Assembly: GCA_049316985.1 (NCBI GenBank)
Contig: JBMOJB010000052.1
Coordinates: 1-21,141, forward strand
DNA: 21,141 nt
Source of the DNA: CANHEE01 sp049316985
GTDB taxonomy: Bacteria > Bacteroidota > Bacteroidia > Chitinophagales > Saprospiraceae
Direction: 5' to 3'
This document shows, piece by piece, positions 15,896 to 21,141 of this stretch. Both the position numbers and the translations under genes were made by a program. The notes beneath the pieces were generated by a model, which saw only the letters and a program-made list of their open reading frames with translations, was not told the DNA's origin and did no database searches. Numbering within the stretch: position 1 is the first letter of the stretch; each line of letters opens with the position of its first letter.

Positions 15896-16591
15896 CTAAT
15901 GTAACATCGCGTGATTTGTTAATCTGCATTTTACTCGCAGAATTTGCTGCACTTCCTCCAGGTTAATGTCGTAAGGCCTATATACATCACCATTGTCAGA
16001 AATCAATCGCAATTTAGTGACCATTGAGCCGTTTTTTAGTTGTTGAATTCTCTTTGCGACAACTACATCTGTGACCACAACATAAACTTGATTGTCCCGG
16101 ATGGGCTCGCCCCTTTCCATATTCTCGCATATAACGATATCTCCGTTGGTAATGGTTGGAAGCATGCTGTCTCCACTAATTTCAAAAGCGGTCAAATCGC
16201 CTTCAAGTCCGGGAACAGAGAATTTTTGAAGGGAGTCTAAAAAAGTCCAATCGCCGGGACTCATTGCATACCCCGCAAGTGCTTTTCTTGGCACCAGCGT
16301 AATGTTTTGTCTTTCATGATGTTCTGTAGAGGATCTTACAACGTCGGTTTTATACATTGCATCTGAAATTCCCAATAAATAATTGGCATCAATGTCATAC
16401 GTCTTACAAAGCTTACCAATTTGATCAACGGTGATTCCTCTTTCCCCATTTAGAATCTGACCTATTACATGGTTGTACGTTCCCAGCTCGCGGGCAATGT
16501 CGTTTTTAGTTTTTAGTTTTTTGTCGGCTTTTAATACATTGTAAGCCTCTACGAATCTTTTATTTGTTATTGCATCAGAAAATGTACTCAT
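15896..16591 (-). CDS. XRE-family repressor with S24 (LexA/CI-like) self-cleavage domain
   Basis: 231 aa, built like phage CI and LexA-type repressors. The N-terminal helix-turn-helix spans about 13-75 (KNDIARELGTYNHVIGQIL ... YLLGIS). The C-terminal S24 peptidase domain has the Ser nucleophile at S142 (ISGDSMLPTI) and the Lys general base at K180 (VVVAKRIQQL). An Ala-Gly pair at 106-107 (KALAGYAM) lies 36 residues before the Ser. In E. coli LexA the site (A84-G85), S119 and K156 have almost the same spacing, so RecA-stimulated self-cleavage is plausible. The gene converges with the esterase and diverges from the small XRE gene over a 400-bp AT-rich control region with its own promoter at 16751-16721. 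No phage structural or integrase gene is nearby, so it may be a chromosomal stress regulator. Confidence 0.92.
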   Translation of the reverse strand: MSTFSDAITNKRFVEAYNVLKADKKLKTKNDIARELGTYNHVIGQILNGERGITVDQIGKLCKTYDIDANYLLGISDAMYKTDVVRSSTEHHERQNITLVPRKALAGYAMSPGDWTFLDSLQKFSVPGLEGDLTAFEISGDSMLPTITNGDIVICENMERGEPIRDNQVYVVVTDVVVAKRIQQLKNGSMVTKLRLISDNGDVYRPYDINLEEVQQILRVKCRLTNHAMLH

Positions 16592-16720
16592 AGCACTAGT
16601 TGTTTAAATTTTAATAAAAAATACAATGAAGCACAAATTTATGTATAAATTATAATATAAAAAAACAAATACATTTAATATATAAAATAATTTGTAGCTA
16701 TTCATTATCTCCTTAGCACA

Positions 16721-16751
16721 CAAAAGTAAACATTTTAAAACAAATTGTCAA
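16721..16751 (-). promoter_or_regulatory. Promoter of the S24 repressor gene
   Basis: On the minus strand: TTG (16751-16749, within TTGACA), a 20-bp spacer, TACTTTTG (16728-16721). Both boxes and spacing match the Bacteroidota pattern. The start is predicted near 16714, about 120 nt before the ATG. A TAGCTA lies directly upstream of the TTG (16752-16757) and another at about +15 (16695-16700). Confidence 0.6.
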
Positions 16752-16834
16752 TAGCTAAAGCCTTAAATATTAAGATATTAACAGTAATTAGTTTTAATTA
16801 TTCCATATTTAACACAAATTAATTTAAAAAATGC

Positions 16835-16866
16835 TTGACATATTAAAATTAAATGTTGTATATTTG
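16835..16866 (+). promoter_or_regulatory. Promoter of the small XRE gene
   Basis: TTG at 16835-16837 (within TTGACA), a 21-bp spacer, TATATTTG at 16859-16866. This is the best-formed promoter of the right half. The predicted start near 16872 falls at the edge of the 19-bp palindrome, and the leader to the ATG at 16996 would be about 123 nt. Confidence 0.65.
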
Positions 16867-16874
16867 TCTCGTTA

Positions 16875-16893
16875 AATAGTTTTTAAAACTATT
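16875..16893. promoter_or_regulatory. 19-bp perfect palindrome, candidate repressor operator
   Basis: AATAGTTTT, one central T, AAAACTATT: nine-bp arms with perfect dyad symmetry. It lies immediately after the predicted transcription start of the small XRE gene, where a bound dimeric XRE repressor would block initiation or escape. It could also form a hairpin in the leader RNA. The role is inferred from position and symmetry. Confidence 0.5.
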
Positions 16894-16995
16894 AATATAA
16901 ACAAATACGTTTTTATAGCTATTTATGAAATTAATTGATTCATTTCTAAACCGCTAGAAGTATATTAACAAACAAACACTTAAATAATACGCATT

Positions 16996-17322
16996 ATGTT
17001 ACTAAAATCTATAGCAATCTCGGGGTTAATGGCTTTGGCTGGTAGTGTATTTTTAAAATCTACGGGTGTAGAAGAAAAGAAAATTGACCAATCAGTTAGA
17101 AAGGCAAAGATCGAGACCTTGGGCAAACAGATAAATATTGCCCGTCAAATTAGAAAAATGACAATAAATGACCTGGCGAGATCTTTAGATATAAATGCTT
17201 CCCAATTAACAAGTATTGAGCAAGGCAAGATAAAGCCAGTAAAAGAAATTGTTTTCAAGGCGGAAGAGATCTTAAAAACTACATTTGTCAGTGATGAAAT
17301 TTATTATGCTAACAAGCCATAG
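16996..17322 (+). CDS. Small XRE-family HTH protein with hydrophobic N-terminus
   Basis: 108 aa. Residues 4-20 form a hydrophobic segment (KSIAISGLMALAGSVFL) that could be a membrane anchor or uncleaved signal. A charged linker (about 25-42) leads to a full HTH_3/XRE domain (about 43-97), with LGKQINIARQIRKMTINDLA as helices 1-2 and NASQLTSIEQGKIKP as recognition helix and turn. A membrane segment joined to an XRE domain in this order is unusual. If real, it would tether a DNA-binding domain to the inner membrane. If translation starts further in, at M12 (17029), only a shorter hydrophobic stretch remains. It is divergent from the S24 repressor with a strong promoter and likely operator, and ends at tandem terminators. 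The target is unknown; the shared control region is the obvious candidate. Confidence 0.75.
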   Translation: MLLKSIAISGLMALAGSVFLKSTGVEEKKIDQSVRKAKIETLGKQINIARQIRKMTINDLARSLDINASQLTSIEQGKIKPVKEIVFKAEEILKTTFVSDEIYYANKP

Positions 17323-17380
17323 GTGGGCACATCAAAAAATGTACTGACTCACGAAAAATGGCCACAAGATATTTCCTTCC

Positions 17381-17406
17381 TTTACCGTTCCTTGGTAAAT
17401 TTTTTT
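17381..17406 (+). terminator. Intrinsic terminator 1 after the small XRE gene
   Basis: TTTACC (17381-17386) pairs with GGTAAA (17394-17399) around a 7-nt loop and is followed by seven T (17400-17406). It begins 58 bp after the XRE stop. The T tract is only on the plus strand. Confidence 0.75.
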
Positions 17407-17436
17407 GTTGGTTTTCTCTTAGTTTGAATTTGGTTT

Positions 17437-17472
17437 TGGTTGTCCCGGTGTTTCCGTGACAACCATTTTTTT
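17437..17472 (+). terminator. Intrinsic terminator 2, tandem to the first
   Basis: TGGTTGTC (17437-17444) pairs perfectly with GACAACCA (17458-17465). CGG/CCG inside closes a TGTTT loop after one mismatch, and seven T follow (17466-17472). It is stronger than the first terminator, 31 bp downstream of it and in the same orientation. Confidence 0.8.
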
Positions 17473-17520
17473 GTGCGCTATTTCGATTTGCGTGGGTAAT
17501 TGAATTCATTTGTCTTTTTA

Positions 17521-17561
17521 AATCGACATAGAGCCATTTTTTCTCTCTATATGAGTCGATT
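17521..17561. other. Bulged hairpin upstream of the ATP-grasp gene's 3' end
   Basis: AATCGAC-ATAGAG (17521-17533) pairs with CTCTAT (17545-17550) and GTCGATT (17555-17561), leaving a 4-nt bulge (ATGA). It gives 13 bp of stem. No T tract follows on either strand. It lies 40 bp beyond the stop of the minus-strand ATP-grasp gene and could mark that transcript's 3' end. Confidence 0.35.
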
Positions 17562-17600
17562 CGCTCAAAGAAAATTTACTACCGACGACTTTGGGTCTTT

Positions 17601-18788
17601 TTATGGTTCGAAAAAACAAACGGTGCCACCTACCCAATCTTTGTCTTTATTATAGCGAACTCCGATCATTTCCCCTTTGCTCAATCTGCCGATATTGTTA
17701 ATGATTTTGGGTCGGGCATCTCCATCTTTCCAGGTAATCATCATGCGAATTTCGCATTTTGCAGCAACATTGGGAGTTGAAATTATCGGAGCATAATTTA
17801 CTTTTTTCTGCAGTATATAATTTTCAGGGTCAGTAATTGCTTCCAGGTCAGCTTTTTCGACATTTATTTTTACGCCCATTCCAGCAAATGAAAACAGCGG
17901 TTTTAAAACATAATTTTCCAAATCTTCAGGAATTTGCTTTATTTCATTTAGAAAAAAGCTTTTTGGAACGTAGGCGGACTGTAGTAGCGGCAAAGTGAAT
18001 TTACTGATTCTAAAAAACCAGTTGGGATGACCGGCCCATTCGACATTTACTTCATCACCAAAGTTGAATTCAAACTTAAGATCTGTCTTTTTATCTAGCT
18101 CATCAAAAATAACTCTGTTATAAATACGGTGTACGTCAACTTTTTCTCCATTATCGTCAAGGTAGTACAAATCCTTACCGGATTTTTTTAGTTTAGTTAA
18201 GCAGAGAATTTTAACACCAAGAAACTTATTGGTGGCATAAAAATCGATATTTGTACTTTGCTTTTCGGGTTCTACCTCAAGCAATACTACATTTTTTGGA
18301 TTATGATTTCCAACAATTACCTGCCTCAATTCCTCTATGTAGTCAGATTTACTCAATCCACTAAAGGTACTGGTAAAGTCGCTCGGAATGTGATAGTTTT
18401 CTCGATAAGCCTCAGCCAAAATCGCTTGATAGCAGTACAATGAGGGAAATCCCTGGATTTCGATCATTTGAGGATTGAGTTCCCCTTTTTCATCCAAGCA
18501 GATCCCAAAGTCTATTTGCATAAAATGGGTATGTGCATTTTCATTTGGGACGAAATGTGTCAGCGAAGCTTGTGTCTTTGACAAAAAATCAGGTTGTATA
18601 ATCGTGTCAAAGGCATCTTCACAGCCTTTTATCAATTTATCCCTAAAGGAACGAGGAACAAAAATGGGAGTTTCTGCAATTCGGAATAGACAGGGGTGGC
18701 CAGCTTCCCGTTCAACTGATCGGTGAAGTCCAGCATATTTTTCCTGTGTAAATTCACGGTTGAATTTTTCTCTTATTTCTTTTATCAT
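17601..18788 (-). CDS. ATP-grasp-like protein of unknown function
   Basis: 395 aa, soluble, no signal peptide. The last third looks like an ATP-grasp core: NYVLKPLFSFAGMGVKI (about 290-306) resembles the lysine plus glycine-rich lid that grips ATP, YILQKKV gives the following strand, and CEIRMMITWKDG with IINNIGRLSKGEMIGVRYN resembles the R...N-x-x-R metal/phosphate-binding end. Before it, VVLLEVEPEKQSTNIDFYATN and VHRIYNRVIFDEL look like a pre-ATP-grasp domain. Such enzymes join a carboxylate to an amine or thiol through an acyl-phosphate. I cannot name the family; glutathionylspermidine-synthase-like or peptide-ligase-like relatives are possible. It starts 8 bp after the DUF3298 lipoprotein gene, so the two form an operon. 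Substrate unknown. Confidence 0.7.
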   Translation of the reverse strand: MIKEIREKFNREFTQEKYAGLHRSVEREAGHPCLFRIAETPIFVPRSFRDKLIKGCEDAFDTIIQPDFLSKTQASLTHFVPNENAHTHFMQIDFGICLDEKGELNPQMIEIQGFPSLYCYQAILAEAYRENYHIPSDFTSTFSGLSKSDYIEELRQVIVGNHNPKNVVLLEVEPEKQSTNIDFYATNKFLGVKILCLTKLKKSGKDLYYLDDNGEKVDVHRIYNRVIFDELDKKTDLKFEFNFGDEVNVEWAGHPNWFFRISKFTLPLLQSAYVPKSFFLNEIKQIPEDLENYVLKPLFSFAGMGVKINVEKADLEAITDPENYILQKKVNYAPIISTPNVAAKCEIRMMITWKDGDARPKIINNIGRLSKGEMIGVRYNKDKDWVGGTVCFFEP

Positions 18789-18796
18789 TGTCGCAG

Positions 18797-19612
18797 TTAT
18801 TTTAGGATATTCAAATTTATTATTTTATCGAGTTCGGAAAAAGGTATAATAAAGTCCGATGGACCTATTACATATGGAGCAATTTCATAGCTGTTGTAAA
18901 TAATGCGCATCCCCGAGGAATCTATACTATAATCAACTGGTATTGGCAAAGTCGCTTCTCTGTCTTCATATAAAAATCCGGCATCTTGTAGCGACTGGTC
19001 TTCAGGGATTTTTCGCGATTTTCGCAGGCCCTTTTCCAGTACTTCAATCATCTTTTTAGCATCAATAAGAATTTCATGCAAGTTAAGTGGCTTTCCGTTA
19101 TTAATATCAAATGTAAAAAGGGAAGTTGTAAAACCAGGGTGAGCACCACCCATATTGGCATAAATACCTAATTCAAAACAAATTACTTTCTCATTTCGAT
19201 AGATTTCTTTGCAATTTATTTCTCTCAGTTGTATTACAGGATAGCGTTCGTTTTCTGGCTCCGATAACTGTTCAGACAATTCTTTCCTGAAGTTTTGGTT
19301 CATTGTCTGCGCTGCAATATCAATTGTTGACGGCAAAACAACATCAGGGTCATCACCTAACATTGAAGCGATACTGTAATATTTTATCGTGTCCGCGATT
19401 GATTTTGCCAATATATTGGAAGTATCTATGGCTACCGGATACCGTATTGAAACTTTAAAAAAATTGTCGCTGCTATTATCTACAATAGAATCAGCAAAGT
19501 CGATAAACCGGAAAGCAAGTACAGGTTTATTGACTATTTTTTTTTCTTGCTGACAATCAACCATAGTCAGTGAGAAAGTCAATAAGAGGAAAAAAAATCC
19601 AAAAAGTCTCAT
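18797..19612 (-). CDS. DUF3298 (RsiV/PdaC-like) exported protein, possible lipoprotein
   Basis: 271 aa. An N-terminal export signal (MRLFGFFFLLLTFSLTMVDC) ends at Cys20. The residue before it is Asp, so the lipobox is atypical and lipidation is uncertain. After a DUF4163-like stretch (VSIRYPVAIDTSNIL ... YYSIASMLG) comes the DUF3298 signature GGAHPGFTTSLFTFDINNGK followed by PLNLHEILID. The C-terminal FIIPFSELDKIIN fits the family end ('…fsel…'). Relatives include the extracytoplasmic part of anti-sigma factor RsiV, which binds lysozyme, and the peptidoglycan deacetylase PdaC accessory domain. Binding of a cell-wall ligand is inferred. It is the first gene of the operon with the ATP-grasp-like protein. 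A -7 box at 19694-19687 and a perfect DnaA box (19630-19638) lie upstream. Confidence 0.82.
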   Translation of the reverse strand: MRLFGFFFLLLTFSLTMVDCQQEKKIVNKPVLAFRFIDFADSIVDNSSDNFFKVSIRYPVAIDTSNILAKSIADTIKYYSIASMLGDDPDVVLPSTIDIAAQTMNQNFRKELSEQLSEPENERYPVIQLREINCKEIYRNEKVICFELGIYANMGGAHPGFTTSLFTFDINNGKPLNLHEILIDAKKMIEVLEKGLRKSRKIPEDQSLQDAGFLYEDREATLPIPVDYSIDSSGMRIIYNSYEIAPYVIGPSDFIIPFSELDKIINLNILK

Positions 19613-19629
19613 TTGTTGCTTTTTGTTAA

Positions 19630-19638
19630 TTATCCACA
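19630..19638 (+). other. Perfect DnaA-box sequence in an intergenic region
   Basis: TTATCCACA exactly matches the strict DnaA box. It lies 18 bp upstream of the DUF3298 ATG, inside its predicted leader. I saw no second copy in either orientation in the window, so it is not part of an origin cluster here. Confidence 0.4.
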
Positions 19639-19686
19639 GCCTAAAATAGACTAAAAAGAGCGTTGTTAGTATTTAATGTTTAAACA

Positions 19687-19694
19687 CAAATGTA
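19687..19694 (-). promoter_or_regulatory. -7 box of the DUF3298/ATP-grasp operon
   Basis: TACATTTG on the minus strand (19694-19687) matches TAnnTTTG. There is no -33 TTG at standard spacing. The leader would be about 70 nt and contains the DnaA-box sequence. Confidence 0.4.
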
Positions 19695-19745
19695 ATCACT
19701 TTTATGTATGATGCGGAATACAAACTAAATTTTATAAAAAAAATC

Positions 19746-19753
19746 TACCTTTG
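19746..19753 (+). promoter_or_regulatory. -7 box of the glucosaminidase/7-TM gene pair
   Basis: TACCTTTG at 19746-19753 matches TAnnTTTG. Its TTG is the first in-frame start-like codon of the glucosaminidase frame but is better read as promoter. The leader to the ATG at 19820 is about 60 nt. No clear -33 box. Confidence 0.45.
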
Positions 19754-19819
19754 TTTTCCGAAAATGTCCACTTAATCGATTGGTTGATTGTTATTTTAAC
19801 CATTTTAATCCTGTTGGTA

Positions 19820-20326
19820 ATGAAACAATTCTTTCTGCTATTTTATATATTTACTTTTTCAGCATGGATAAACCCACAAAGAAAAGGATTTGTCTACCTG
19901 TATATAGAAAAAAATGCTGAAAGGGCAATTAGAACAATGGAAAGCTCGGGAATTCCTGCAAGTATAATAATGGCAATTGCTTTGGAGGAGTCATCAGCCG
20001 GAACAAGTGAAGTTGCGAAAAACTCTAATAACCAATTTGGAATGAAGGCCGGTAAAGCATGGAAAAAAGATATTTATATCAGTAAAGCTGGCAACAGGTT
20101 TCGAAAATACGACAGTATTCAAGAAAGCTATGATGATTTCGCCTTACTGATCAGCAGAAATTATTCATCTTTTTTAAAAATTGACAAGACAAATTACAAA
20201 AAGTGGGCCAGGGCTTTTGAAAAGTCTAGTTATTGCAGAAGAAAAGGGTATGATAAGCGCTTAATTCATATTATTGAGTCACATTTATTGTACAATCTTG
20301 ACAATTGCATCGTAGAATTTAAATAA
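19820..20326 (+). CDS. Short exported GH73-type glucosaminidase
   Basis: Peptidoglycan hydrolase that would cut between N-acetylglucosamine and N-acetylmuramic acid. From the ATG at 19820 the protein is 168 aa. A signal peptide comes first (MKQFFLLFYIFTFSAW). The glucosaminidase domain has GIPASIIMAIALEESSAGTS, where E57 aligns with the catalytic Glu of the family (E-S-x-x-G-x-S), then NNQFGMKAG (about 70-78), YDSIQESYDDFALLI and YCRRKGYDKRLIHIIE near the end. It has no LysM or SH3 cell-wall-binding domain, so it is a minimal catalytic form. The frame is open upstream to a TTG at 19751, which would add a second hydrophobic stretch but coincides with the -7 box. The 7-TM gene follows 8 bp later and is probably co-transcribed. 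Confidence 0.87.
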   Translation: MKQFFLLFYIFTFSAWINPQRKGFVYLYIEKNAERAIRTMESSGIPASIIMAIALEESSAGTSEVAKNSNNQFGMKAGKAWKKDIYISKAGNRFRKYDSIQESYDDFALLISRNYSSFLKIDKTNYKKWARAFEKSSYCRRKGYDKRLIHIIESHLLYNLDNCIVEFK

Positions 20327-20334
20327 AAGCAGCT

Positions 20335-21090
20335 ATGACGACACTTGATATTATTTCCACCTTTTTTATGGCCGGCGCGGTTGTACAGGGGTTGATTGTG
20401 AGTGTTGTTTCTTGGTTGTCGCGAAAGGAGACTTCGTTGGCAAAGCTAATATTTAGTCTTTTGATCAGTGCTATGTCGTTAACGCTGCTATATGCGACTG
20501 CAATTAAGTTAAATTTCTTCTTAAAATTTCCCCATTTACATTTTTTCCCCATTTACTATACTTACGCATTTGGACCACTTCTGTTTTATTATGTTAAAGC
20601 AACTTTGTACAAGAATTTTTCTTTGAAATGGTCTGATCTTAAGCATTTCCTTTTGGCGTTGGCGCAGGTTAGTTTTTTTGCATTTATGTTATTCAAGAAT
20701 CCAAAAATAAAGATAGAAATGTGGGAAAATGACTTTTCCTTGCTGTATGGTACTTTTGGATATCCGATTTATCTACTACTTTTCACCGTTTATAGTTACT
20801 TCGCATACAGATTCATTAAGTTCAAACAAAAGGCACTGGCTCATGTACATCATACTAGGTATGAGGAAAAACATGTTGAGCGGGTAAGAAAAATGGTAAA
20901 GGGTTTGTATTTCCTGCTTATGGTAAATAGCAGTTTTGTCGTTTCAAATTTTTTAAGTCAGTATTTCCTACATTATTCTCTAAATTACAATACTTTGTAT
21001 CTTTTCTTTAGTGATTGTTCTTTTGCTGCAATGATTTTATGGGTGGGTGCGTATGGCTATTACAGGGTAATGAGAACGATATTTTTGTAA
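20335..21090 (+). CDS. 7-TM protein resembling the sensor half of AraC-type regulators, lacking the HTH
   Basis: 251 aa with about seven hydrophobic helices and short loops. HLHFFPIYYTYAFGPLLFYY and VKATLYKNF (about 64-93) match the typical third-helix region of Bacteroidota regulators that fuse an N-terminal 7-TM domain to a C-terminal AraC HTH (family pattern 'GPLLYFYVKSLL'). The HVHHTRYEEKHVERVRKMVK loop and the last helix with ILWVGAYGYYRVMRTIFL also fit. In those proteins a further ~130 residues with two HTH motifs follow. Here a TAA comes directly after the last helix and heptamer repeats begin 3 bp later. It is either a stand-alone membrane sensor or a truncated regulator. The gene lies 8 bp after the glucosaminidase, suggesting co-transcription. 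Confidence 0.75.
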   Translation: MTTLDIISTFFMAGAVVQGLIVSVVSWLSRKETSLAKLIFSLLISAMSLTLLYATAIKLNFFLKFPHLHFFPIYYTYAFGPLLFYYVKATLYKNFSLKWSDLKHFLLALAQVSFFAFMLFKNPKIKIEMWENDFSLLYGTFGYPIYLLLFTVYSYFAYRFIKFKQKALAHVHHTRYEEKHVERVRKMVKGLYFLLMVNSSFVVSNFLSQYFLHYSLNYNTLYLFFSDCSFAAMILWVGAYGYYRVMRTIFL

Positions 21091-21092
21091 TT

Positions 21093-21141
21093 AATTACGA
21101 ATTACGAATTACGAATTACGAATTACGAATTACGAATTACG
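21093..21141. repeat. Heptanucleotide tandem repeat (AATTACG) running off the window
   Basis: Seven perfect head-to-tail copies of AATTACG fill 21093-21141 and continue past the edge. The array begins 3 bp after the stop codon of the 7-TM gene, and the bases before it (GTAATT at 21087-21092) already resemble the unit. Seven bases per unit would shift frame with each gain or loss, but the array lies outside the reading frame seen here. Copy number beyond the edge is unknown. Confidence 0.95.

Larger units (their letters stand above)
16592..16995. promoter_or_regulatory. Very AT-rich divergent control region between the two XRE genes
   Basis: About 400 bp without a gene, strikingly richer in A+T than the flanking coding DNA. 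It holds two opposing full promoters (16751-16721 minus and 16835-16866 plus), a 19-bp palindrome at the plus-strand start site, and three copies of TAGCTA (16695-16700, 16752-16757, 16916-16921). Both predicted leaders are near 120 nt. The arrangement is that of a repressor switch region, but operator identity is inferred. Confidence 0.5.

Noticed and set aside
15896..17322. Prophage or integrated element around the S24 repressor
   Set aside because: No integrase, att-like direct repeats, structural or lysis cassette is visible; neighbours are ordinary chromosomal genes. The short GH73 protein has a signal peptide and is 2.5 kb away with unrelated genes between.
17309..17509. Minus-strand 66-codon open frame after the small XRE gene
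   Set aside because: It runs through both plus-strand terminators, overlaps the end of the XRE gene, and its product (Lys/Asn/Gly-rich, no pattern) looks random.
19630..19638. Replication origin
   Set aside because: A single DnaA box without a cluster, AT-rich unwinding repeats or dnaA/dnaN neighbours. The presence of mnmG 17 kb away is not evidence of an origin in this group.
1..21141. CRISPR arrays, tRNA or rRNA genes, transposases
   Set aside because: Only one short-period repeat array was seen (21093-21141, no spacers); no tRNA-like arm pattern, rRNA segment or transposase frame was recognised on reading both strands.

Overview
The window looks like chromosomal DNA of a Bacteroidota species. 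Three things point there: a secreted protein ending in a type IX secretion (Por) sorting domain, Bacteroidota-associated families (DUF4199 membrane proteins, a 7-TM sensor half of an AraC-type regulator), and TAnnTTTG -7 promoter boxes of the Bacteroidota primary sigma factor in front of most transcription units. A Saprospiraceae or Chitinophagales relative is my guess; the sequence does not prove it.

Layout. At 2-145 is the 3' end of an unidentified gene, closed by a terminator. mnmG (tRNA wobble-uridine modification) follows at 494-2359 with its own terminator. The stretch 2417-2839 holds no open frame but contains a decayed, internally deleted minus-strand relic of a YyaL/DUF255 thioredoxin-domain gene. 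A canonical promoter at 2866-2897 drives two exported proteins (2942-5871): a cysteine-rich type IX secreted protein and a small coiled-coil protein. On the minus strand come adk with its own promoter (5952-6524), then a tightly packed operon tatD-like > tcdA > queE (8771 down to 6729), then two DUF4199 membrane proteins and a GT4 glycosyltransferase coupled by ATGA overlaps (11089 down to 8908). mutS2 lies on the plus strand (11288-13681) and converges with a GT2 glycosyltransferase plus single-domain response regulator operon (15066 down to 13694). A GDSL/SGNH lipoprotein esterase is divergent from the GT2, with two -7 boxes facing away from each other.

From 15896 on the window is more accessory. 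A LexA/CI-like XRE-S24 repressor with an apparent Ala-Gly self-cleavage site diverges from a small XRE protein that has a hydrophobic N-terminus. About 400 bp of very AT-rich DNA separates them, with two opposing promoters, a 19-bp palindrome at one predicted transcription start and three TAGCTA motifs. Two tandem intrinsic terminators follow the small XRE gene. Then come a two-gene minus-strand operon (DUF3298-type lipoprotein and an unassigned ATP-grasp-like protein), a perfect DnaA box, a short exported GH73 glucosaminidase, and a 7-TM protein resembling the sensor half of AraC-type regulators without the DNA-binding half. Seven perfect copies of a heptamer run off the right edge.

The best candidates for something new are the S24/membrane-XRE switch locus, the ATP-grasp/DUF3298 operon and the HTH-less 7-TM protein. 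All other genes are recognisable housekeeping or common envelope functions. No tRNA, rRNA, CRISPR array or insertion sequence was seen.
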